Translations under genes and position numbers: made by a program
NCBI GenBank assembly: GCA_017513135.1
Contig: JAFWDH010000016.1
Span: 1-64,000 of the forward strand
Source of the DNA: Oscillospiraceae bacterium
GTDB taxonomy: Bacteria > Bacillota > Clostridia > Oscillospirales > Ruminococcaceae
DNA length: 64,000 bases
Direction: 5' to 3'
Notes under the pieces: generated by a model
Databases searched by the model: none
What the model was told of the DNA's origin: nothing
What the model saw: only the letters and a program-made list of their open reading frames with translations
Shown here: positions 14,938 through 23,368 of the stretch, one piece after another
How positions within the stretch are numbered: position 1 is the stretch's first letter
Layout of the letters: the number at the start of each line of letters is the position of its first letter

Positions 14938-17481
14938 GTGTCCGAGATACTATCTCTGCTGGAGATGTATGTGATGCCCGTCATAAGACCGGCGCTTGAG
15001 CTGGCTGACACGGTCCCCGGATGGGGCGCGTGCCTGCTCATGCTGCTGTTCTTCGGGCTGTCGATACTGTTCGGAATGATCCACGGAGCGTTCGCATCAA
15101 AGGAAAAAGCCAGATCCATCGAGATAAGAGGATTCATGATCTGCCTGTGCGGAGCGCTGACCGGCTGGACCGTTTACCGCGGACTTTCGGGTGACGCTGT
15201 GAGCCCCGATACGCTCATGCTTTCCATTGCTCTCGCGCTTGCTGCGATAACACTTCTGGTCATGCTGGTGCGCAGGCATTTCGCTGCCCTGATACAGTTT
15301 ATCTTTGCGCTGCTGAGCGCAGTCATGCTCGGTAAGCTCTGCTCAGGGATCGAACCCATGGGCGCCGCCGTAGCTCTCTATGCCGCTCTTGCTCTGATAG
15401 GAAGCTGGCTGGAATGGGCAGTCGGCAAGGCGACCAAGGATATCAACAGCGGTGACAGGAAAAAGCTGGAGAAGAAGCTCGATCCTCAAAGCACGGAAGA
15501 AGCTGAAGTCCAGGCATATGATTTGACAGAAGATGCGGTATCCGAAGCGATCGGGGAAACGTCTCCGGAGGAAGACGCTCCGCAGGATAGCGGTGAAGAC
15601 TCATCCGAAGAGACCCCGCAGGAACCTGTCAGGACCATAGATTACGAAGAGATATTCGGCGATATCATAACAAGAGGAGCCTCGCAGGAAGCATCCGCTC
15701 AGGAAGCAGAGGAAGAAACTGAAGAGGCTCAGGAAGAACTGACGGTACGGGAAGAGACTGCAGAGACAGAACAGGAAGCTGTTATGCCGGAAACTTCCGG
15801 CAATGAGCAGGAAACGGAAGAGACAGAGCCTGAGGCAGAGCCTGATCAGATAAAGTTCGAGGATCTTGCTGCAGAAGAAGCGGAGGAAGGATCGTCAGCT
15901 GAAATGACGGAAGAAGAGACTCCGGTGGAACAGCCGGAAGAGCTGCCTTCTCCGGAAGAAGAGGTCATTACGGAAGAAACACAGGAGACTCAGCCGGAAG
16001 AGATGCCGGCTGCTGAGCCGGAAGCGGAGTCTGCCGATCCTGAGGAAAAGGTCCGAAGGGAAGCGATGTCTCTGCTGGAGGACCTTGCGCTGGAAGCCGA
16101 GAGAGAGCTCGCAGAAGGGACGGATGAGATCCCGGAGCCTTCCGGAATGCAGGAGATACAGATAACAGCCGAAGTGCCCGAGCTTCCTGAAGAAGAGCAG
16201 ACCTCGGATGACGGCTTCAGGATCGTACTGTCCGACGCGGAGATCACGGGAGAGATAGAGATAGGATCCGCTGAGGAAGAAAGATCCGCGACGGCGATGC
16301 CGGAAGATAATGACGGCAAGAACACGATAAACATCGCTGTCTTCGGACCAAAGGGAAGCGGCAAGACGACCCTGACCTGGGCTCTGAGCATGATCAATTC
16401 AGAGTTCGGGGGCAGGGAGTACACGCCTGAGGAGCTGGACTCCACCGCGCTGGAAAAAGAAAAGGGAACGACCGTAGAGCCTTCCTTCATAGAATATGAG
16501 AGCAGACTCAGGCACATAGTCCACATAGACTGTCCGGGAGACCCGGAGTATTACAAGAACGAGATCAGGGGCCTCACGGAAGCGGATATCGGCATACTGG
16601 TCATTGCGATAAACGGCCATGTGACCGACGCGAGGGAGCACCTTTACAATGCCAGGATGGCGGGTATCAGGAATCTCGTGGTGTTCATCAACAAGTGCGA
16701 CATGGAAAATGTCACTGAGGACGACATCGATTCCGTCGACAGCCGCATCAACAGGCTGATCAGCAAGGAGTTCGACTTCAGCGACGTAGTGACAGTCAGC
16801 GGCTCCGCGCTGGCGGCGGCGAAGGACGACGAGGACCAACTGTTCTGGATCAATTCCATCAGAGAGCTTCAGTTCACCCTCGATACCATGAATACGGCGA
16901 GGCGTGATCAAAACGGCGAGCTGCGGATGCCCATAGGAAAGGTATACACGACTCCCGGCCTTGGCACCGTAGTCACGGGACGCATCAGGTCAGGCTCCGT
17001 GAGCACCGGAAAGAGAGTCACGATAAACGGATACAGCGACGACAAACGCCATGCCACTGTCGCGGCGATACATGCGTTCGGAAAAGAGAAGGACATGGCA
17101 CGGGCAGGCGAATGTGTAGGCATTCAGCTCAGAGAGATAACGGCTCAGAGGATAAGGCGCGGTCAGGTGATCACTGACTCCAACAACGGAAAGGGCCACA
17201 GGAGGATCGGTGCCGAGTTTAGCTACGTGAAATACACGAGGAAAGACGCAAACGGAAGGCCCATGTCGCTCTGGGACAGCACAAAGCTGCAGTTCTGGTT
17301 CGGGACTACTGATGTCACGGGAGAGATCAGGCTTCAGGAGGAGGAACTTCATCTTCCGGGAGACGATTTCGTGGTGATCATAGATCTGGAGAAGCCTGTT
17401 CCCATCAATGTCGGAGACAGGTTCCTTGCCAAGCAGGGCGCTCTGACGGTCGCCTACGGCGAGGTCGTCAGGACCGACTGA
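14938..17481 (+). CDS. Membrane-anchored EF-Tu-like GTPase fusion inside a conjugation operon
   Basis: Residue numbers count from ATG 14917. The GTG at 14938 is the better start because GGAGGA lies 7 bases before it. About five membrane helices (roughly 36-165) are followed by a very Glu-rich linker (about 185-465) and a full EF-Tu-like module (469-854). Motifs: P-loop GPKGSGKT 477-484; switch 1 KGTTV (Thr519); G3 DCPG 538-541; NKCD 592-595; SGSAL 628-632. Domain II has GTVVTGRI and RRGQVI; domain III has LQFWFGTTDVTGEIRL, diagnostic of EF-Tu over other translational GTPases. Compared with EF-Tu, Asp21 is Gly, His22 is Ser, catalytic His84 is Asp542, and tRNA-pocket His66 is Phe. It lies between pilin-like and VirB6-like genes, with its own terminator. 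The function is unknown. GTP binding looks intact; ribosome-stimulated hydrolysis looks doubtful. Confidence 0.9.
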   Translation: MSEILSLLEMYVMPVIRPALELADTVPGWGACLLMLLFFGLSILFGMIHGAFASKEKARSIEIRGFMICLCGALTGWTVYRGLSGDAVSPDTLMLSIALALAAITLLVMLVRRHFAALIQFIFALLSAVMLGKLCSGIEPMGAAVALYAALALIGSWLEWAVGKATKDINSGDRKKLEKKLDPQSTEEAEVQAYDLTEDAVSEAIGETSPEEDAPQDSGEDSSEETPQEPVRTIDYEEIFGDIITRGASQEASAQEAEEETEEAQEELTVREETAETEQEAVMPETSGNEQETEETEPEAEPDQIKFEDLAAEEAEEGSSAEMTEEETPVEQPEELPSPEEEVITEETQETQPEEMPAAEPEAESADPEEKVRREAMSLLEDLALEAERELAEGTDEIPEPSGMQEIQITAEVPELPEEEQTSDDGFRIVLSDAEITGEIEIGSAEEERSATAMPEDNDGKNTINIAVFGPKGSGKTTLTWALSMINSEFGGREYTPEELDSTALEKEKGTTVEPSFIEYESRLRHIVHIDCPGDPEYYKNEIRGLTEADIGILVIAINGHVTDAREHLYNARMAGIRNLVVFINKCDMENVTEDDIDSVDSRINRLISKEFDFSDVVTVSGSALAAAKDDEDQLFWINSIRELQFTLDTMNTARRDQNGELRMPIGKVYTTPGLGTVVTGRIRSGSVSTGKRVTINGYSDDKRHATVAAIHAFGKEKDMARAGECVGIQLREITAQRIRRGQVITDSNNGKGHRRIGAEFSYVKYTRKDANGRPMSLWDSTKLQFWFGTTDVTGEIRLQEEELHLPGDDFVVIIDLEKPVPINVGDRFLAKQGALTVAYGEVVRTD

Positions 17482-17534
17482 TAAGTGTATAAGGACCGTC
17501 AGAAGACAATTTAAGAAGTAGTTTGATGTTTTAT

Positions 17535-17561
17535 AAAAGGGAGCTTTTACGGCTCCCTTTT
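17535..17561 (+). terminator. Terminator between the EF-Tu-like gene and the VirB6 gene
   Basis: The stem AAAAGGGAGC/GCTCCCTTTT with a 7-base loop, followed by TT, stands inside the transfer module. It splits the module into at least two transcription units. Confidence 0.75.
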
Positions 17562-17583
17562 TACGTTATGAGAGGAGGTTCAT

Positions 17584-18417
17584 TTGTCTGATAACTGGAT
17601 AATCCAGAATCTGTCCAGGTCAGTAGATATATGGAACGAAAAGCTTGAGGAGATACGTGCGCTTCTTACGCTGCCGCCGGAACAGTTCAGGGACGGCAGC
17701 ATCTGGAGAGCAATGCTCTCGGTCAATGAGTGGATGCAGGCTCTGGGTTACGCACTGCTGGTGCTGTTCTTTCTCGGAGGCGTTCTCAGGACCGCGGGAT
17801 CCTTCGCGGAAGCCAGGAGACCGGAACATGCGGTAAGAATGTTCATAAGGTTCGCGCTTGCCAAAGGCGCGGTCGGATACGGGATGGAGCTTCTGGGAGC
17901 GGTAATGGATATCTGCCAGGGCATCATATCGGGAATAATGGAACGTACAGGCACACCGTATGCCTCTGCGGAGATACCGGCTGAACTGACAGCAGCCGTC
18001 GAGAGCTGCGGATTCCTGGAATCGGTCCCGCTGTGGGCCGTGTCGCTGATAGGCGGGCTGCTTATATGGGTGCTGTCGTTCACGGTGATCCTGAACGTCT
18101 ACGGAAGATTCTTCCGTCTGTATCTGTATGCGGCGATAGCCCCGGTGCCGCTGGCGGCTTTTGCGGGAGAGCCCACTCAGAGCATCGGGATAAGCTTTCT
18201 CAAGAGCTTTTGCGCCGTATGCATGGAAGGGACAGTAACGGCGCTTGCCTGCGTCATATTCTCGGCATTCGCGTCCGGACCTCCGTCGGCTGACGCTGCC
18301 CTGGCTCCGGCGGCCATGCTCTGGACCTGGATGGGAGAACTGATATTCAATATGCTGATCCTGGTCGGGACCGTAAGGATGTCCGACAGGGTCATAAGGG
18401 AGATCATGGGGATATAG
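17584..18417 (+). CDS. TrbL/VirB6-like polytopic channel protein
   Basis: 277 residues with about five to six membrane helices (for example GYALLVLFFLGGVLRTAGS, AVSLIGGLLIWVLSFTVIL and LYLYAAIAPVPLAAF). The conserved core RFFRLYLYAAIAPVPLAAF...GISFLKSF is typical of the TrbL/VirB6 inner-membrane channel subunits of Gram-positive conjugation systems. It starts with TTG at 17584 after GAGAGGAGG. It is followed after 11 bases by the DUF5688 gene, so it opens the second transfer unit (virB6, DUF5688, prgI, virB4). Confidence 0.82.
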   Translation: MSDNWIIQNLSRSVDIWNEKLEEIRALLTLPPEQFRDGSIWRAMLSVNEWMQALGYALLVLFFLGGVLRTAGSFAEARRPEHAVRMFIRFALAKGAVGYGMELLGAVMDICQGIISGIMERTGTPYASAEIPAELTAAVESCGFLESVPLWAVSLIGGLLIWVLSFTVILNVYGRFFRLYLYAAIAPVPLAAFAGEPTQSIGISFLKSFCAVCMEGTVTALACVIFSAFASGPPSADAALAPAAMLWTWMGELIFNMLILVGTVRMSDRVIREIMGI

Positions 18418-18428
18418 GAGGATTTTAT

Positions 18429-19382
18429 ATGACACTTGGTTTTGAGGAATTCATGGATGAAGTCATGTCCGCAATACCGGATAAGCTTCCGGAAAAGATA
18501 AGAAACAGCCGGATAAGCATCGAGGAGAAGACTAAGAACAATGACATAAAGCTGCACGGGATCGCGATCCTGCCTGAGGGCATGACGGCGGTCCCGCTTT
18601 TCTATCTGGAGAATTACTACGACGACTACGTGAGAGGAATGAGCGCGGATGAGATAGCAGGGCATATCGCCTCGCAGTTCGAGCAGTACAGGGACAGGGC
18701 ATCCGCGATAAGGCTGCCGGACCTGGACTTCGAGAGCGTGAGCGACAGGCTGAGGGTGAGGCTGGTCAACAGCAGGAGCAACATAGAGAGCCTTGACTCC
18801 CTGGTGAGCAGGCCGGTAGGATGCGGGTTCTCACTGACCTCATACATAGACCTTCCGCCTGAGGCGGGAGTGGAAGGCATGATCCAGGTCACTCGGCAGC
18901 TTGCCGAGTTGAACGGGTACGATGAGACGCTGCTCATGAACACGGCGCTTAGCAATTCTGCCAAGTATGAGCAGCCGACCCTGAACGACATAGCCGACGT
19001 GCTCTTCGGGGACGGCGCTAACGACCTTCTGAACGGCGCGGAATACGAAGGGGGAGGCTCGCTCTACGTGCTGAGCCACAAGGGAAGGGAATACGGCGCC
19101 GCGGCGCTGTTCTATCCCGGGATCCAGGAAAGGATCGCCGAGGTCCTCGGAGAGGATTATTACGTCCTGCCGAGCTCGGTGCACGAGGTGCTGATAATGC
19201 CTCAGAGCAGCGGCCTGAGCACCGTCCAGATGATGGACATGGTCGAGAACGTGAACCGCGCGGAGCTATCCGCCGAGGACAAGCTGGCTGACAAGGTCCT
19301 CCTGTACAGAAGGGACCTTGAGAGGCTGACCGTAGCGGAGGACAGGGAGAGAGAGCCGGTCCCGGAAAGGGAGAGCGTCTGA
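18429..19382 (+). CDS. DUF5688 family protein
   Basis: 317 residues, soluble. The N-terminal pattern (ISIEEKTKNNDIKLHGI...PLFYLENYYDDYVRG...DEIAGHIASQFE) and the later LYVLSHKGREYGAAALFYPG...YYVLPSSVHEVLIMP match DUF5688, a family of unknown function common in Lachnospiraceae and relatives. It has GGAGG before ATG and a 1-base overlap with the next gene, so it is a true member of this operon. Most family members I know of are not inside T4SS operons. A role in transfer is inferred from context only. Confidence 0.78.
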   Translation: MTLGFEEFMDEVMSAIPDKLPEKIRNSRISIEEKTKNNDIKLHGIAILPEGMTAVPLFYLENYYDDYVRGMSADEIAGHIASQFEQYRDRASAIRLPDLDFESVSDRLRVRLVNSRSNIESLDSLVSRPVGCGFSLTSYIDLPPEAGVEGMIQVTRQLAELNGYDETLLMNTALSNSAKYEQPTLNDIADVLFGDGANDLLNGAEYEGGGSLYVLSHKGREYGAAALFYPGIQERIAEVLGEDYYVLPSSVHEVLIMPQSSGLSTVQMMDMVENVNRAELSAEDKLADKVLLYRRDLERLTVAEDREREPVPERESV

Positions 19383-19726
19383 TGGAGATAAAGATCAACA
19401 GGGAGATCAGGGAATATACGGAATCCGTGTTCATGGGTCTGAACCTGCGACAGCTCATATGCTCCGTTCTGTCAGCCGCTGCTGCGGCGGCTTCATGGTT
19501 CCTTCTTAAGGGAAGGATCGGAAGCGAGGCGGTGTCCTGGGCATGCATCCTGTCGGCAGCGCCGTTCGCAGCTCTCGGATTCGTAAGCTACAACGGGATG
19601 AACGCGGAGCAGCTGCTGACGGCATGGATGAGATATGCGGTCATAGAGCCCCGGAGGCTTTCATCCGCGTCTGACAGCTATTACAGGAAGCTCTTCTTCT
19701 CTTCGGAAGGGAGGCCGTCAAAATGA
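19382..19726 (+). CDS. PrgI/VirB3-like membrane protein
   Basis: 114 residues. A short N-terminal strand (MEIKINREIREYTE) is followed by two helices (about 25-45 and 50-70) and a conserved stretch FVSYNGMNAEQLLTAWMRY, the PrgI pattern. PrgI proteins precede VirB4 in Gram-positive T4SS and correspond to VirB3, docking the ATPase to the membrane. It overlaps its upstream neighbour by one base and virB4 by four. Confidence 0.85.
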   Translation: MEIKINREIREYTESVFMGLNLRQLICSVLSAAAAAASWFLLKGRIGSEAVSWACILSAAPFAALGFVSYNGMNAEQLLTAWMRYAVIEPRRLSSASDSYYRKLFFSSEGRPSK

Positions 19727-22068
19727 AGGATCACGTGAGGATACTGACGGCGGCAGATGAGGGTCGGTACAGGGTGCCCCGCACCGTCAGGGATCTGATA
19801 CACATTGACAGAATTTGGAAGGACGGCATATTCCTTTACGGGGACAGGTATTCCATGACCTGGTCGTTCTCCGACATAAACTATTCCACGGCGGGGGATG
19901 AGGAAAGACAGGATATGTTCCGCGGATACTGCCGCATCCTTAACGGTCTGGATCCGCAGGCGGAGACGAAGATCACTATATGGAACCGTCGGCTCAGACA
20001 GCAGGAGCTTGAGCAGAGCGTCTTCATGAAGGAGCGCGGCGACGGCCTGGACAGATACAGGAAGGAATACAATGACATGGTACTTTCCTCGGCTGCCGGT
20101 TCCGGCGGGATAGTGCAGGAGAAGTACGTCACGATAAGCATACAGAAAAGAAACGTAGAGGAGGCGAGGGAATACTTCACGAGGACGGACGGGGAACTGT
20201 CGGCAGCCTTATCTTCCATAGGTTCGGGCTGTGCGCCGGTAGACGCGGCGGGAAGGCTCAGGCTCCTCCATGAGGTCTACCGCGGGGAGGAGCAGATGTG
20301 CGGGTTCGACATCGGCGAAGCTGCAAGGAACGGCAGGGATTTCAGGGACTTCATATGCCCCGACGGAATGGGGATCAGGGCTGATCACCTCAAGCTTGGC
20401 GAAAGGTTCGCAAGGGTCCTTTTTCTCAAGCATTACGCAAGTTACCTCAGTGACAGCTTCATCAGGCAGCTGACCGAGATATGTCCGGGTATGATGCTCT
20501 CGGCGGACATCATTTCCATACCTACGGAAGACGCGGTAAAAGAGGTCGAAAACAGGCTGCTGGGCATTGAGACGGGAATCGCCTCGTGGCAGAAAAGGCA
20601 GGACCGCAGCAGGAATTTCAGCGCTCTGGTGCCCTATGACCTGGAGCTTCAGAGACAGGAAACAAAGGAGTTCCTCGACGACCTGACGACAAGGGACCAG
20701 AGGATGATGATGGGACTCGTCACCGTTCTCCTTACCGAGGATTCGATGCGGGAACTGGACAGCGTAACCGAACAGGTCATCTCAGCCGGAAGGAGCAACA
20801 TGTGCCAGATCGCAGTCCTGAGGTTTCAGCAGGCTGACGGGCTCAGCACCGTCCTTCCTCTGGGACCGGTAAGGATAAAGGCTTTCCGCACTCTTGTTAC
20901 GGAAAGCCTTGCGTCTCTTATCCCGTTTAGGGTCCGGGAGATCATGGATCCGGGGGGAACATATCTCGGTATCAACGCCGTTTCGGGGAACCCTGTGATC
21001 TGCAGCAGGGAGAAGCTTATGAATCAGTCCGCTTTCCTGCTGGGAGTGCCCGGTTCCGGAAAGTCGTTCTGCGCGAAGCAGATGATACTCTCCACTCTTC
21101 TTAACACTGATGACGATATCCTCATATGCGATCCTGAGGGCGAATACAGACCTTTGGCAGAAGCTGCGGGAGACAGGGCTTCTTATATTAGGATCTCGTC
21201 ACATGGAGATGACAGGCTCGATCCTATGCTCATTGAGGGTGGATATGCGGACGGCGATCCCGCTGTCCTGAAATCGGAGTTCATACTGTCCCTGATAGAA
21301 AGGATCGAGAACGGTCCTGTCGGACCCAGGCACAGGTCAGTCATAGACAGATGCGTCGCGCTGGTCTACAGGGAGGCAAAAAGGAGCAGGAGGGTGCCTA
21401 CGCTGACCATGCTCAGAGAGATGCTGATGGGACAGGAGGAGCCGGAGGCCAGGGAGACAGCGCTCTCGCTTGAGCTCTATACGGAAGGATCGCTCAACAT
21501 CTTCGGGGGAGAGAGCAATGTGGATCTCGACAAGAGGATGGTGGTATTCGATATACATGATCTCGGAGAAAACCTCAAGCCGGCAGGGCTCCTTGTGATC
21601 ACGGATACGATGCTCAACAGAGTCACACGTAACTGGAAGGCGGGAAGAAGGACTCACGTGTTCATAGATGAGTTCCATGTGGTGTTCTCCAATGAGCATT
21701 CTGCGCGGTTCTTCTCTTCCGCCTGGAGACAGTTCAGGAAAAGAAACGCGTTTGCGACAGCAGTGACCCAGAACGTCGAGTCTCTTCTTGACTCGGTGGA
21801 GGCTTCCACGATGCTTTCCAATTCGGAATTCCTTATCATGTTCAGCCAGGCTGCGGCGGACAGGGAAAAGCTTGCGGGACTGACGGGAATATCTGATAAG
21901 CAGATGAAATACATAAGCAGCGGAGATCCCGGGACCGGGCTCATCAGATACGGAAACGCGCTGGTGCCGTTCGTGAATCATTTCCCGAGGGATACGTCCA
22001 TGTATGAGCTGATGACTACTGATCCGGGAGAAGGACATTATCCGGAAAAACGGATACATGCTGAATGA
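19723..22068 (+). CDS. virB4: VirB4/TraE-like T4SS ATPase
   Basis: The 781-residue energy-providing ATPase of the conjugation channel. Walker A GVPGSGKS is at 441-448, Walker B HVFIDEFHVVF has Asp649-Glu650, and the segment AFATAVTQNVESLL follows, as in VirB4/TrsE. The N-terminal half carries the VirB3-interacting domain. It starts by ATGA overlap with prgI. It is intact, in contrast to virD4. No further channel gene follows; a terminator lies 90 bases downstream. Confidence 0.93.
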   Translation: MKDHVRILTAADEGRYRVPRTVRDLIHIDRIWKDGIFLYGDRYSMTWSFSDINYSTAGDEERQDMFRGYCRILNGLDPQAETKITIWNRRLRQQELEQSVFMKERGDGLDRYRKEYNDMVLSSAAGSGGIVQEKYVTISIQKRNVEEAREYFTRTDGELSAALSSIGSGCAPVDAAGRLRLLHEVYRGEEQMCGFDIGEAARNGRDFRDFICPDGMGIRADHLKLGERFARVLFLKHYASYLSDSFIRQLTEICPGMMLSADIISIPTEDAVKEVENRLLGIETGIASWQKRQDRSRNFSALVPYDLELQRQETKEFLDDLTTRDQRMMMGLVTVLLTEDSMRELDSVTEQVISAGRSNMCQIAVLRFQQADGLSTVLPLGPVRIKAFRTLVTESLASLIPFRVREIMDPGGTYLGINAVSGNPVICSREKLMNQSAFLLGVPGSGKSFCAKQMILSTLLNTDDDILICDPEGEYRPLAEAAGDRASYIRISSHGDDRLDPMLIEGGYADGDPAVLKSEFILSLIERIENGPVGPRHRSVIDRCVALVYREAKRSRRVPTLTMLREMLMGQEEPEARETALSLELYTEGSLNIFGGESNVDLDKRMVVFDIHDLGENLKPAGLLVITDTMLNRVTRNWKAGRRTHVFIDEFHVVFSNEHSARFFSSAWRQFRKRNAFATAVTQNVESLLDSVEASTMLSNSEFLIMFSQAAADREKLAGLTGISDKQMKYISSGDPGTGLIRYGNALVPFVNHFPRDTSMYELMTTDPGEGHYPEKRIHAE

Positions 22069-22154
22069 TTTACATTTCATGACCCAGGTTATATTATTCT
22101 TTACGTGAGATCACTCTCTGATGATGCTGAAAGAGCGTTGTTCGATTCATTCGG

Positions 22155-22182
22155 AACTGTAAAGCAGTAATACTTTACAGTT
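22155..22182 (+). terminator. Terminator after virB4
   Basis: A perfect 10-bp stem, AACTGTAAAG/CTTTACAGTT, with an 8-base loop, followed by TATTTTCTTT. It ends the transfer unit and separates it from the YdcF gene. Confidence 0.85.
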
Positions 22183-22218
22183 TATTTTCTTTAATTTGCT
22201 TAATTACAGGGCGGTTCT

Positions 22219-23265
22219 ATGGACGCGAGGATCATCGTATTAATAGCGACACTGACAGCAGCGGCGTGGTTCATGTTCATAATGTTCTTCGTAAAGGACA
22301 GGAGCAGATACCGCAACTGCTATCTTCTGTTTGCCGCGCTTGCCATGACAGCTGTTCTGGTGATCAGCTGCTCGGGAGAGAATTTCGTCAGCACTTTCGC
22401 ATTCACGTTCATCGCGGTCTGCGTCTGCCTGATGATCGTGCCGTTTTTCCTTATCATCAACGGCATCACGATGATCAAAAGGGAAGGGACGCACATATCC
22501 CATCTGCTGTCGCTGTTCCTGGGAATAGCCGTGCTAATAGGAGAGTATATGACGTTTCTGGTGTTCATCAGTTCTGCCATGTCCCATTCCCTTGATGAGT
22601 TCACTGAGATCAGAGCCACGCTGTTCTACAGGCTTGCGGCAGCCGCATGCTTCTCGATAATATTCGTCTGCATGTCATTCGTCATCTTCATGATATACAC
22701 GCTGTTCCTGCAGATCATTCCGAAGAGGAGGGATTTCGACTACGTCATAATCCACGGAGCGGGGCTGATAGACGGTGAGCGGGTATCGAAGCTCCTCAGC
22801 GACCGTCTGGACAAGGCCATCAAGGTCTACAGGAAGGATCCCACTCCTCCGAAGATGATACCGTCCGGCGGACAGGGCTCTGACGAGAAGGTATCTGAGG
22901 CACAGGCCATGAAGGATTATCTGGTAGCCAACGGGATCCCGGAGTCGGATATCATCATGGAGGACAGGTCCACTTCGACACTTGAGAACCTTCTCTTCTC
23001 GAAGGAGATAATGGACAGTTACGAAGGCAGGAAATACACCGCACTGGTATCCAGCAACTATCACGTCTACAGAGCGCTGAGATATGCGGCAAGGATCGGA
23101 CTGAAATGCACCGGCATAGGAAGCCACGTGGCGTTCTACTACTGGCCCAGCGCTCTTATCAGGGAATACATAGCGATACACGCGGAGAAGAAGCACCTGA
23201 TAATGCTGGTCCTCGGATGCGTGCTGTTCGACGCGTTCATGATGTTCCTGTTTTTCGCGAGATAG
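22219..23265 (+). CDS. YdcF/SanA-family (DUF218) membrane protein
   Basis: 348 residues. Five or so membrane helices in the first 170 residues are followed by a DUF218 domain: YVIIHGAGLIDGERVSKLLSDR, MIPSGGQGSDEKVSEA and MEDRSTSTLENL...ALVSSNYHVYRAL. The family (YdcF, SanA, ElyC) is linked to cell-envelope polysaccharide metabolism, and the domain is probably extracytoplasmic. A last helix closes the C-terminus. The gene is solitary, preceded by the virB4 terminator, and is probably the first host gene after the transfer module. Confidence 0.87.
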   Translation: MDARIIVLIATLTAAAWFMFIMFFVKDRSRYRNCYLLFAALAMTAVLVISCSGENFVSTFAFTFIAVCVCLMIVPFFLIINGITMIKREGTHISHLLSLFLGIAVLIGEYMTFLVFISSAMSHSLDEFTEIRATLFYRLAAAACFSIIFVCMSFVIFMIYTLFLQIIPKRRDFDYVIIHGAGLIDGERVSKLLSDRLDKAIKVYRKDPTPPKMIPSGGQGSDEKVSEAQAMKDYLVANGIPESDIIMEDRSTSTLENLLFSKEIMDSYEGRKYTALVSSNYHVYRALRYAARIGLKCTGIGSHVAFYYWPSALIREYIAIHAEKKHLIMLVLGCVLFDAFMMFLFFAR

Positions 23266-23368
23266 AAGACGTTACAGGATCCGCTGATGGATCCGCAAAA
23301 GCAGCATCACACAAGAAGACCGGAAGAACTGATCTCAGGTCTGCGGTAGAAATGGAAGGAAGAGAACT

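Noticed and set aside
14938..17481. Ribosome-protection (TetM-like) resistance protein
   Set aside because: Domain III carries the EF-Tu TTDVTG pattern and the protein ends there. EF-G/TetM domains III-V are absent.
17620..18435. Antisense frame of 271 codons opposite the VirB6-like gene
   Set aside because: The composition is rich in His/Arg/Pro/Gln with no hydrophobic or catalytic pattern. The opposite strand encodes a credible membrane protein in an operon.
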